A DNA stretch of 64,000 bases from the NCBI RefSeq assembly GCF_016775705.1, contig NZ_CP068760.1, positions 620,001 to 684,000 on the forward strand, written 5' to 3'. Positions 45,003-53,274 of the stretch are shown here, in pieces (position 1 is the first letter of the stretch; every line of letters begins with the position of its first letter). The translations under genes were made by a program, and so were the position numbers. The DNA is from Chryseobacterium cucumeris. Its GTDB lineage: Bacteria > Bacteroidota > Bacteroidia > Flavobacteriales > Weeksellaceae. A model generated the notes under the pieces. The model did not search any database. It was not told the DNA's origin and saw nothing but the letters and a program-made list of their open reading frames with translations.

Positions 45003-45146
45003 AGGGAAGCTGGAGGCTGGATGTTATCGAAGTCACAGTTTTACTATCCTATTATTAGAAAGGTTTTTCTTCAAAAATTTATTACTGAGAGCTTCAAGAA
45101 GTTGGCAACACCACAATAACTTCTATCCGCCCTCTCCCAGCTTCCT
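45003..45146. repeat. Imperfect inverted-repeat element (GGAAGCTGG...CCAGCTTCC)
   Basis: GGGAAGCTGGAGGCTGG with ATGTTATCGAAG on the left faces CTTCTATCCGCC and CTCCCAGCTTCC on the right. The element is about 145 bp, non-coding, and fills half of the 319-bp gap between 44988 and 45308; the rest is the regulatory region of susC pair 2. Confidence 0.5.
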
Positions 45147-45251
45147 AACTATATTTATATAATAAAGCAAAAGTCTGTATACAAAAGACATTTTCTATTT
45201 TACTTTTCTATTAATTCTTCATGTTAAAAAATATTAAATCGTATTTTTATT

Positions 45252-45296
45252 TTAATACATCATTAAAGTACAGGTAACAGTGCTCTGCTAAATTTG
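45252..45296 (+). promoter_or_regulatory. Candidate PHO box and promoter of susC pair 2
   Basis: TTAATA (45252-45257), TTAAAG (45263-45268) and GTAACA (45274-45279) lie 11 bp apart. TTAAAG starts 26 bp before TAAATTTG (45289-45296), which ends 11 bases before the ATG. No TTG -33 is present. It is a weaker match than the other two sites but has the same geometry. Confidence 0.45.
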
Positions 45297-45307
45297 CCTT
45301 CAAAAAA

Positions 45308-48300
45308 ATGAAGAAAACTCTAGCCACTTTTGCCGTTTTTTTACTTCCTCTTTATTTTTCTGCCCAGGAAATCAATATTTCAGGAAATGTAAAATCAGAA
45401 AACGGTTCTAGTGTTTCCGGTGTGAACATCACCGACAAAAACACAGGAAAGACTGCTACTACAGATGAAAATGGTAATTTCACTATTTCTGCAAACCCAA
45501 AAGATATTCTTGAATTTTTTGCTCCTGATTTTTCCGTTTATACCGTTGAGGTTTCTTCCAAAAAACAGTATTCCGTTGTCTTAAAAAAGCAAAACGAAAA
45601 ACAGATTGAAGGTGTTGTGATTACCGCATTAGGTATTGCCAAAAAGAAGGAAAAAATCGGATATTCTACTCAGGAAGTGGGAACGAAACAGTTTGAAACC
45701 ATTACTACACCGAGTATCGGGAACTTATTTTCCGGACAGGTTGCTGGTCTGAATGTTTCCAATCCAACGGGAATGCAGCAGGCCCCACAGTTTACATTGA
45801 GAGGAAACTCCAATCTCGTTTTTGTCATTGATGGTGTGATTGTGGAAAAAGAGGTTTTCCAGAATTTAGACCCTAACAATATTGAAAACATCAACGTCCT
45901 GAAAGGTGCTACCGCTTCTGCTTTATATGGTTCAAGAGGTCGTTACGGAGCTGTTTTGATCACCACAAAAAATGCTAAAAAGAAAGGTTTCTCTGTAGAA
46001 TTTTCCCAGAACACCATGATTACGGCAGGGTTTACCAATCTTCCGAAAACTCAGACTGAATATGGTAACGGTTCCCATGGAAAATATGAATTCTGGGACG
46101 GAGCTGATGGCGGGGTGAATGACGGAGATATGATCTGGGGACCCAAATTCGTTCCCGGTTTACAGATTGCACAGTGGAACAGCCCTATCAGAGATAAAGT
46201 AACAGGGCAGGTCGTTCCGTGGTATGGAGCTGTAACAGGAACTCAGTATGATGATAAATCAAGGTATGAAAGAGTTCCGATTGACTGGAAGTACCACGAT
46301 AACTTAAATACTTTTTTAAAACCTGCAGTTATCAATAATAATAACTTTGCGATCAGCTACAGGAACAACAAAGACGTATACAGATTCTCGGGGAATTTCA
46401 TGAATTATGATGACAGGGTTCCGAATTCATACCTTCAGAAATACGGAATCAACTTCTCTTCTGAAAACCATCTTGGTGAGAAGTTAATCTTTGATACAAA
46501 ATTCAACTTCAACCAGGCCTTCACCCCTAATATTCCCAACTACGATTACAATCCAAGCGGACATATGTACACCATCCTGATCTGGATGGGAGGCGATGTA
46601 GACGGAAAGGCACTGAAAAATCACATGTGGATTCCCGGAAAGGAAGGAAGAGCACAGGCCAACTGGAACTATGCCTGGTACAACAACCCATGGTTCGGAG
46701 CTGAGTATTATAAAAATCAGAACAGAACCGATATTATCAATGCACAGACAGGCTTAGAGTATAAAGCGACACAGGATCTATCGGTAAAAGGGAAAATATC
46801 TCTTGTCGAAAACCATAGCAAAACGGAAATTCTGAGCCCTTATTCCTATTTCAATTATGATGCACCAAGAAGTGGTGGCTATATTTTGAAGGATAATAAA
46901 ACATGGAACCTCAATTATGATGTGTTGGCGACTTACAAGAAAAAGATATCTGAAAATTTTGATTTTACAATCAATGCGGGAGGTTCTGCTTTCTATTATA
47001 AAAACAACAACAATGAAAGGTCTACGGACGGATTAAAAATTCCTGAAGTGTATACTTTCGAAAACTCTATCGGAGCGCTGAAAAATTATACGTACCTGAA
47101 GGAAAAACTGATTTACAGTGCTTACTCTACCATTGATATTGGATTGTATAATGCTTTCTTCATCAATGTTTCCGGGCGTAATGACTGGTCTTCTACACTA
47201 CCTAAGGCCAACAGATCTTACTTCTATCCTTCTGCTTCCATCAGTGCGGTTATTTCCAACCTGGTAAAAATGCCGGAATCTATCAATATGTTGAAACTTT
47301 CTGCTTCATGGGCGAAAGTAGCGTATGATTTCCAGCCTTATTCCATCAGAAATTATTATCTGAACAATGGGGGAATCACATTCAATGGAAATCCTACTTA
47401 TTATTATCCAACCACTCTGAATGTAGAAAATTCTTTGAAACCGGAGCAGACAAAATCTTATGAATTAGGTTTAAGCGCAGGGTTCCTGAATAACAGAATT
47501 ACTTTAGACGCTACTTATTTCAGAACATTAGATTATAATAATATTCTCCAGTTCCCTGCTGCAGAATCATCAGGTTTCACTTCTCAATATGTAAACGGAA
47601 ATGAATATACAACCAAAGGATTTGAAGTTTCCCTTGGTTTAGTTCCGGTAAAAACTTCTGATTTCAGCTGGAAAACATTAATCAACTGGAGTACTTATGA
47701 ACAAAAGCTGACTTCCATTTATGATAATATGCCGAACTACAAAAATATTAAGCTAGGCGAAAGAATGGATAGCTATTACGACTATACATGGCAAAAGTCT
47801 CCGGATGGAAAAGTAATTCTTGATGCGAATACAGGAATGCCGACAAGAGCTAATAACCCAAGTAATCTGGGACATTTCAATCCTGACTGGACTTTCGGTT
47901 TCAACAACACATTCAAATATAAAAAATTCACTTTAAACATCGGAATTGACGGAAGCATCGGAGGTGTGATGAGATCCCAGGTTGTGGAAAAAATGTGGTG
48001 GGGAGGAAAACACCCTAATTCTGTAGCGTACAGAGATCTTGAATATGCAAATCCGGGAACGTATTATTTTGTACCTGATGGGGTTAACTACAATCCGGCA
48101 ACCGGAACCTATACTCCACACACAAAAGCTATCAGCTACCAGGACTGGTCGCAAAATTATCCCTACCGTGCAAGAGTAACACAGGACGAAAGCGAAGAGT
48201 TTGCTAACATTTTTGACAGAACTTTCGTCAAGCTTAGATCTGTAGTATTAGAATATGACTTCTCTTCATTACTCAACCCAAGAGGAATGGTGAAAGGTTT

Positions 48301-48448
48301 CACCGCCAATATTTCTGCTTACAATCTGGCGATGTGGAAAAAATCAAAAAACCTTTATTCTGATCCAGACTTCCAGACAAAAACAGACAATGATATTCAG
48401 GATCCATCCAGCAGATGGTTTGGAATCGGATTTAATCTTAAGTTTTAA
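45308..48448 (+). CDS. SusC/RagA-family TonB-dependent transporter (pair 2)
   Basis: A 1046-residue outer-membrane transporter. The signal peptide ends near LYFSAQ. A CarboxypepD_reg-like domain follows (INISGNVKSENGSSVSGVNI, about 20-100), then the plug (LFSGQVAGLNVSNPTGMQQ, NVLKGATASALYGSRGRYGAV) and a long barrel ending IGFNLKF. It is the first gene of a susC-susD-phospholipase C cluster, 20 bp before susD. Confidence 0.95.
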   Translation: MKKTLATFAVFLLPLYFSAQEINISGNVKSENGSSVSGVNITDKNTGKTATTDENGNFTISANPKDILEFFAPDFSVYTVEVSSKKQYSVVLKKQNEKQIEGVVITALGIAKKKEKIGYSTQEVGTKQFETITTPSIGNLFSGQVAGLNVSNPTGMQQAPQFTLRGNSNLVFVIDGVIVEKEVFQNLDPNNIENINVLKGATASALYGSRGRYGAVLITTKNAKKKGFSVEFSQNTMITAGFTNLPKTQTEYGNGSHGKYEFWDGADGGVNDGDMIWGPKFVPGLQIAQWNSPIRDKVTGQVVPWYGAVTGTQYDDKSRYERVPIDWKYHDNLNTFLKPAVINNNNFAISYRNNKDVYRFSGNFMNYDDRVPNSYLQKYGINFSSENHLGEKLIFDTKFNFNQAFTPNIPNYDYNPSGHMYTILIWMGGDVDGKALKNHMWIPGKEGRAQANWNYAWYNNPWFGAEYYKNQNRTDIINAQTGLEYKATQDLSVKGKISLVENHSKTEILSPYSYFNYDAPRSGGYILKDNKTWNLNYDVLATYKKKISENFDFTINAGGSAFYYKNNNNERSTDGLKIPEVYTFENSIGALKNYTYLKEKLIYSAYSTIDIGLYNAFFINVSGRNDWSSTLPKANRSYFYPSASISAVISNLVKMPESINMLKLSASWAKVAYDFQPYSIRNYYLNNGGITFNGNPTYYYPTTLNVENSLKPEQTKSYELGLSAGFLNNRITLDATYFRTLDYNNILQFPAAESSGFTSQYVNGNEYTTKGFEVSLGLVPVKTSDFSWKTLINWSTYEQKLTSIYDNMPNYKNIKLGERMDSYYDYTWQKSPDGKVILDANTGMPTRANNPSNLGHFNPDWTFGFNNTFKYKKFTLNIGIDGSIGGVMRSQVVEKMWWGGKHPNSVAYRDLEYANPGTYYFVPDGVNYNPATGTYTPHTKAISYQDWSQNYPYRARVTQDESEEFANIFDRTFVKLRSVVLEYDFSSLLNPRGMVKGFTANISAYNLAMWKKSKNLYSDPDFQTKTDNDIQDPSSRWFGIGFNLKF

Positions 48449-48468
48449 CTAAAAAGTACGTCAAGACA

Positions 48469-49989
48469 ATGAAAAATAATATAAACAAAGTGACAGAGCA
48501 AAAAGGTAAAACAGCAAAATGGCTGATGAAATCTTTATTTGCAGCCGGACTTCTGACATTAGCATCATGTGAATCTAACCTTGATACCATCAATGAAAAC
48601 CCTAATGACCAGGCCAGTATTGATCCCAAAAATCTATTGACTTACGTTGAAAAATATACTTTTCAGGTAAACGGGGACAATATGTATGCCTCCAGAATGA
48701 TGATTGGTACTGATGGTGAGAATTCATACCAGTATATGAAATGGAATGATACTTCTTTTGAAGTCTATACCAAAGGACTTCTGAACACTGGAAAAATGAT
48801 GCAGGAAGCTGAAAAAAGAGGAAACAAAAATTATCTGGCCATCGGAAAATTTTTGAGAGCGTATCATTTCTTCAATATCAGTTTAAAAGTTGGAAGTGCT
48901 CCTTATTCTGAAGCAGCAAAGGGTGAATCCGGCATTACCCAGCCTAAATATGATACACAGGAAGCTATCATGTCCGGAATTTTATCAGAATTAAAAGAAG
49001 CCAATGATCTTATTAATACCACCGATAAAATTGAAGGTGATATTGTCTACAACGGAGATGCTTTAAAGTGGAAAAAACTGATTAATTCATTCCGTCTGAA
49101 AATTCTGATCACTTTATCTAAAAAAACGACAGTAGGAAGTTATAATATAGCCGCAGAGTTTGCTTCTATTGCAGGAAGCCAGTCTCTCATGACCTCTATT
49201 GCAGATAACGGTGAACTTAATTTTGCTGATGCAGCAGACAGCAGATACACGATGTTTAACAACAGTGGATATGGTTCAAGTTTGTACATGGCTGATTATT
49301 TTATTAATATGTTCAAAGACAGGCATGATCCACGTTTGTTCACGTTTGCAGCACAGACTACAGGAGCAAAAGAAGCAGGAAAAGCCATCACAGACTATAC
49401 AGGATATAACGGCGGAAATCCTACTTCTCCGTATTCTGATAATGCAGCACTGATCACTGCAAAAAACATTTCCAAAGTAAACGATCGTTTTTATAAAGAC
49501 CCTACCAATGAACCTGCTTCTGTATTAAGTTATTCAGAACTTGAGTTTATTCTGGCTGAAGCTGCGGCCAGAGGATGGATTTCCGGATCTGCCAAAACAC
49601 ATTACAACAATGCTGTTAAGGCCAGTTTCAATTTTTATCAGACTTATGTAAAAAATCCGGGACAATATTTCTCAGGCTTTGATGTAAACCAATATCTTGC
49701 AACTCCTTTGGTAGTGTATAATGATGCTGATCCTTTACAGACACAGCTCGAAAAGATCATGACTCAAAAATACATGACGATGTTCCATCAAGCACAATGG
49801 ACTTCTTATTATGATTATCTGAGAACTGGCTATCCAAATTATCCTTTAAAAACAGGAGTTCCGGCGCCTTTCAGGTTCAGATATCCGCAGTCTGAATATA
49901 ATTACAACAGCAATAATTTAAAAGCTGCTTTAAACGCTCAGTACGGAGGAAATGATAATATCAACTCAAAACCCTGGTGGTTACAATAA
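48469..49989 (+). CDS. SusD-like outer-membrane lipoprotein (pair 2)
   Basis: A 506-residue lipoprotein (lipobox LASC, Cys33; an ATG 19 codons in, MKSLFAAGLLTLASC, would give a more usual signal). The domain is the SusD-like_2 type: NLDTINENPNDQASIDPKNL, AIGKFLRAYHFFNIS, SELEFILAEAAARGWISG and IMTQKYMTMFHQAQWTSYYDY are characteristic. It partners the SusC just upstream. A hairpin separates it from the phospholipase C gene. Confidence 0.93.
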   Translation: MKNNINKVTEQKGKTAKWLMKSLFAAGLLTLASCESNLDTINENPNDQASIDPKNLLTYVEKYTFQVNGDNMYASRMMIGTDGENSYQYMKWNDTSFEVYTKGLLNTGKMMQEAEKRGNKNYLAIGKFLRAYHFFNISLKVGSAPYSEAAKGESGITQPKYDTQEAIMSGILSELKEANDLINTTDKIEGDIVYNGDALKWKKLINSFRLKILITLSKKTTVGSYNIAAEFASIAGSQSLMTSIADNGELNFADAADSRYTMFNNSGYGSSLYMADYFINMFKDRHDPRLFTFAAQTTGAKEAGKAITDYTGYNGGNPTSPYSDNAALITAKNISKVNDRFYKDPTNEPASVLSYSELEFILAEAAARGWISGSAKTHYNNAVKASFNFYQTYVKNPGQYFSGFDVNQYLATPLVVYNDADPLQTQLEKIMTQKYMTMFHQAQWTSYYDYLRTGYPNYPLKTGVPAPFRFRYPQSEYNYNSNNLKAALNAQYGGNDNINSKPWWLQ

Positions 49990-50014
49990 AAATCTGATTA
50001 TTTTTATATAAAAA

Positions 50015-50060
50015 CAAAGAAACCGCAGGAAAATCCTATTAACTTGCGGTTTCTTTCTTA
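50015..50060 (+). terminator. Terminator or attenuator between susD pair 2 and phospholipase C
   Basis: AAAGAAACCGCA and TGCGGTTTCTTT (12 bp) flank an 18-base loop, followed by CTTATT. It ends only about 13 bases before the ATG of the enzyme gene, so it may act both as a terminator and on translation. Confidence 0.75.
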
Positions 50061-50072
50061 TTACGATTGAAC

Positions 50073-52418
50073 ATGAACAGAAGAGAATTTTTAGAAAAAT
50101 CAAGTCTTTTATTAGCGGGATTAGGAACGTCAGGAGTTCTGCATCCTTCCATTTTAAAAGCTTTAGCCATTGATCCGGCTGCCCAGTCTACATTTTATGA
50201 TGCAGAACATGTTGTGATCCTGATGCAGGAGAACCGTTCATTTGATCATGCTTTTGGCGCTCTTAAGGGAGTAAGGGGCTTTCTGGATAAAAGAGCTTTT
50301 GTAAAACAGGATGGACATTCCGTCTTTTTCCAAAAAAATGACGAAGGGAAATATGCTTCTCCCGCCCGCCTGGATTTAAGAAATACAAAATCTACATGGA
50401 TGAGCTCTTTGCCTCATTCATGGGCAGATCAGCAGAAAGCTTTGAACAAAGGTAAATTTGACCAATGGCTTCAGGCAAAAGCCTCAGGAAATAAAGATTA
50501 TAAAAATATTCCGCTTACGTTAGGATATTACAACCGCGAAGACCTTCCGTTTTATTATCAGCTGGCAGATGCATTTACCATATTCGACCAGTATTTCTGT
50601 TCTTCACTCACCGGAACAACTCCCAACAGGCTATTCCTTTGGTCCGGAACATTAAGGGAACAGCAAAACGGAAAAGTAAAAGCCAATGTTGTTAATGAAA
50701 ACATTGATTATGATAAAGCGAGGCAGGCAAAATGGAAAAGTTTCCCGGAAATATTAGAGCAGCAAAATGTTTCGTGGAGAATTTATCAGAATGAAATCAG
50801 TCTTCCAAAAGGAATGTCCGGAGAACAGGAAGCCTGGCTGAGTAATTTTACAGATAACCCGATTGAGTGGTTTTCAAAATTCAACGTTAAATTTTCAAAA
50901 GGATATTATCAGAATATTCCCAATATCATCGCCTATCTGAAGAAGGAGATTGAAAAAAATCCTGATCAGAAAGAAAGACTGGAAGCCATGCTGGCTGAAG
51001 TTCAGGAAGATCAGGTGAAATACCACCCTGACAATTATTCAAAACTTTCAAAAGAAGAAAAAAATCTTCATGAAAAAGCCTTTACCACTAATTCCAACGA
51101 TCCTGATTACTGGAAACTGGAAATTGGAAAGGATGAAAACGGAGAAAGGCTTGTTGTTCCGGAAGGTGATGTATTATTTCAGTTCCGTAAAGATGTGGAA
51201 GAGAAAAAGCTTCCGTTGGTTTCATGGCTGGTAGCTCCGGAACATTTTTCTGATCATCCGGGATCACCATGGTACGGAGCCTGGTATATTTCTGAAGTTC
51301 TGAATATTCTGACCAAAGATCCTGAAACCTGGAAGAAAACCATATTTATCATCAATTATGATGAGAATGACGGGTATTTTGATCACGTATTGCCTTTTGC
51401 CCCACCAGTGAATCCAAGCCAGCCCGTAGATATGAACGGAAAAGAAGGGGTGGAATATGTGGATAAAACTCAGGAATATATGAGCTCTCCTTCTTTGAAA
51501 AGCTATGAAAAAGTAGAAGGAACTGTCGGATTGGGTTACAGAGTCCCTATGATCATCGCTTCTCCCTGGACGAAAGGAGGTTTTGTCAATTCTGAAGTAT
51601 CGGATCACACGTCTGTCCTGCAGTTTTTGGAAAAATTCATTATGAAGAAATTCAAAAAGGATGTCCGTGTAGAAAATATCAGTGACTGGAGAAGAGCGAT
51701 ATGTGGAGATCTTACTTCCGCTTTCAATTCTTCCAGCGTGAAAGTTCCGAAAATGGATTATCTTGATCAGAAGGATTATGCTAAAACCATCAACGCAGCT
51801 AAAAATAAACCTGTCCCTAATTTGAAATGGTATTCTGAAGATGAACTTAAAGATAGCCTGCTTGACATTCAGGAAAGAGGCTTGAAACCATCCAATCCGC
51901 TGCCCTATCATTTCCATGTAAATCTGGAAGGAGACCATATAAAAATGACTAACCTGAAAGATAATGGGGTTCCGCTTTTGGTATATGACAGAACTCAATT
52001 CGACAATAATAATTATCATTTTTCATATGCTTTATATGAAAAGCAAACGCTATCCCATACTGTGCAGCCGGGAGCTTATGATTATGAAGTTTTCGGTCCC
52101 AATGGCTTTTTCAGGAAATTTAAGGGAAATAAAACTGCAGAAACAGAGGTGATCTTGACGAATATGACCTCAAAAAATCAGATTGAATTAATTATCAGAA
52201 ATCACAAAAAGAAAAATTTTTCCATCAGTCTGGAAGATCTTTATACAAGAAGCGAAAGAACAGTTTCTGTACAAAAAACGGAAGAAAAAATCATTATTGA
52301 TCTTGATAAATACAAAGGCTGGTATGATTTGAAGCTAAAATTAAACGATCATCTGTGGCACTTTGCCGGAAGAATAGAAACCGGAAAAGTTTCCGTTTCT
52401 GACCCGCATTGGGCCTAA
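50073..52418 (+). CDS. Phosphocholine-specific phospholipase C
   Basis: A 781-residue enzyme starting MNRREFLEKSSLLLAGLG, a twin-arginine signal (Arg3-Arg4), so it is exported folded. The phosphoesterase/AcpA-type core begins AEHVVILMQENRSFDHAFGA and includes FCSSLTGTTPNRLFLWSG, INYDENDGYFDHV and YRVPMIIASPWTKGG with SDHTSVLQFLEKF. The C-terminal two beta domains (about 570-781) match the DUF756 repeats of this family. It releases phosphocholine from phosphatidylcholine or sphingomyelin. ATG 50073 is preferred to a TTG two codons upstream. Confidence 0.94.
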   Translation: MNRREFLEKSSLLLAGLGTSGVLHPSILKALAIDPAAQSTFYDAEHVVILMQENRSFDHAFGALKGVRGFLDKRAFVKQDGHSVFFQKNDEGKYASPARLDLRNTKSTWMSSLPHSWADQQKALNKGKFDQWLQAKASGNKDYKNIPLTLGYYNREDLPFYYQLADAFTIFDQYFCSSLTGTTPNRLFLWSGTLREQQNGKVKANVVNENIDYDKARQAKWKSFPEILEQQNVSWRIYQNEISLPKGMSGEQEAWLSNFTDNPIEWFSKFNVKFSKGYYQNIPNIIAYLKKEIEKNPDQKERLEAMLAEVQEDQVKYHPDNYSKLSKEEKNLHEKAFTTNSNDPDYWKLEIGKDENGERLVVPEGDVLFQFRKDVEEKKLPLVSWLVAPEHFSDHPGSPWYGAWYISEVLNILTKDPETWKKTIFIINYDENDGYFDHVLPFAPPVNPSQPVDMNGKEGVEYVDKTQEYMSSPSLKSYEKVEGTVGLGYRVPMIIASPWTKGGFVNSEVSDHTSVLQFLEKFIMKKFKKDVRVENISDWRRAICGDLTSAFNSSSVKVPKMDYLDQKDYAKTINAAKNKPVPNLKWYSEDELKDSLLDIQERGLKPSNPLPYHFHVNLEGDHIKMTNLKDNGVPLLVYDRTQFDNNNYHFSYALYEKQTLSHTVQPGAYDYEVFGPNGFFRKFKGNKTAETEVILTNMTSKNQIELIIRNHKKKNFSISLEDLYTRSERTVSVQKTEEKIIIDLDKYKGWYDLKLKLNDHLWHFAGRIETGKVSVSDPHWA

Positions 52419-52435
52419 AAACGCCTATAATATTG

Positions 52436-52471
52436 ATAAAATACTGCACAAAATTGTGCAGTATTTTTTTT
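52436..52471 (+). terminator. Intrinsic terminator after phospholipase C
   Basis: AAAATACTGCAC and GTGCAGTATTTT pair around AAAATT, followed by a run of T. Confidence 0.85.
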
Positions 52472-52591
52472 GAATTATTTCATCTTATAATGCATTACAT
52501 ATGATAAATAAGCAATTATAAAAAATATGTGGTATATTTTTTTTAAAACATATTGAATTTTGTTATCTTCACTTTACTAATTAACAGTGTC

Positions 52592-53170
52592 ATGAAAAAA
52601 CTAAATTTAACTATTGCAGCGTCTTTATTTGCGTTTGCTCTATGCGGGAATCTGAGTGCCCAAGATCTCGCTACAGATAACCATACGGTTACCATTTCTA
52701 TTCCCGAAGTTGCATTGGTAGATATTGAGCCATCAGCAACCAAAAATATTACCCTTGGATTTACAGCTCCTACTGAAGCCGGAAATCCTATTCTTCCATC
52801 TGCGGCCAACACTACGTTGTGGCTTAATTATTCTTCTATTAAATCTGTGGCAGATCCTACCCGTAACGTAAGCGTAAAAATGAACGCTATCATTCCTGGA
52901 GTAGATCTTAATGTAACGGCGGCGGCGGCCACCGGAGCAGGAGCAGGCACATTGGGAACTTCCGCAGGACTGCTTACATTAACTGGTACTGACCAGACTA
53001 TTATTTCCGGTATTGGAAGTGCTTATACAGGAAATGGAGCTAATAACGGTCATAATCTTACCTATGCACTCGCTGCAGGAAGTGGTCCTGGAGGGGTAGC
53101 CGCGTATGCAGATTTACAGGCTACAGCTACTGTTGCTGCTACCGTTACTTATACAATATCAGACAATTAG
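52592..53170 (+). CDS. Putative surface-fibre subunit A, first gene of a chaperone-usher-like operon
   Basis: A 192-residue secreted protein starting MKKLNLTIAASLFAFALCGN, cleaved near LSAQ. The mature part is small, Cys-free and beta-rich: VTISIPEVALVDIEPSAT, FTAPTEAGNP, TLGTSAGLLTLTGT, IISGIGSAYTGNGANNGH, and a final alternating strand AATVTYTISDN. The paralogue at 56818-57351 shares all these blocks. Size, Gly/Ala/Thr richness and position before chaperone- and usher-like genes suggest an assembled extracellular subunit. This is inference; no named family is recognised. Confidence 0.8.
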   Translation: MKKLNLTIAASLFAFALCGNLSAQDLATDNHTVTISIPEVALVDIEPSATKNITLGFTAPTEAGNPILPSAANTTLWLNYSSIKSVADPTRNVSVKMNAIIPGVDLNVTAAAATGAGAGTLGTSAGLLTLTGTDQTIISGIGSAYTGNGANNGHNLTYALAAGSGPGGVAAYADLQATATVAATVTYTISDN

Positions 53171-53201
53171 AATTTTAATTAAAATTCTATTTTACGTTTC
53201 A

Positions 53202-53245
53202 AAAACAAGAAGAAATTTGTATCCAGTTTCTTCCTTGTTTTGTAT
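53202..53245 (+). terminator. Internal hairpin (attenuator) after subunit A
   Basis: AAAACAAGAAGAAA and TTTCTTCCTTGTTTT pair with one bulge around an 11-base loop, followed by GTATTATT. It lies between the first subunit and the chaperone-like gene, where partial termination would give more subunit than assembly machinery. Confidence 0.6.
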
Positions 53246-53274
53246 TATTAATGTTTTAACTCCAAACTTATATC

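Noticed and set aside
51264..52019. 251-codon minus-strand frame inside the phospholipase C gene
   Set aside because: Antisense to a clear enzyme with conserved motifs; Ile/Phe-rich with no domain.
52524..52554. Inverted repeat AATATGT...ACATATT with a T-tract as a phase-variation switch for the usher-like operon
   Set aside because: The stem is only 7 bp in very AT-rich DNA and the T-run is 8 bases outside a coding frame; no recombinase gene is near. Not enough support.
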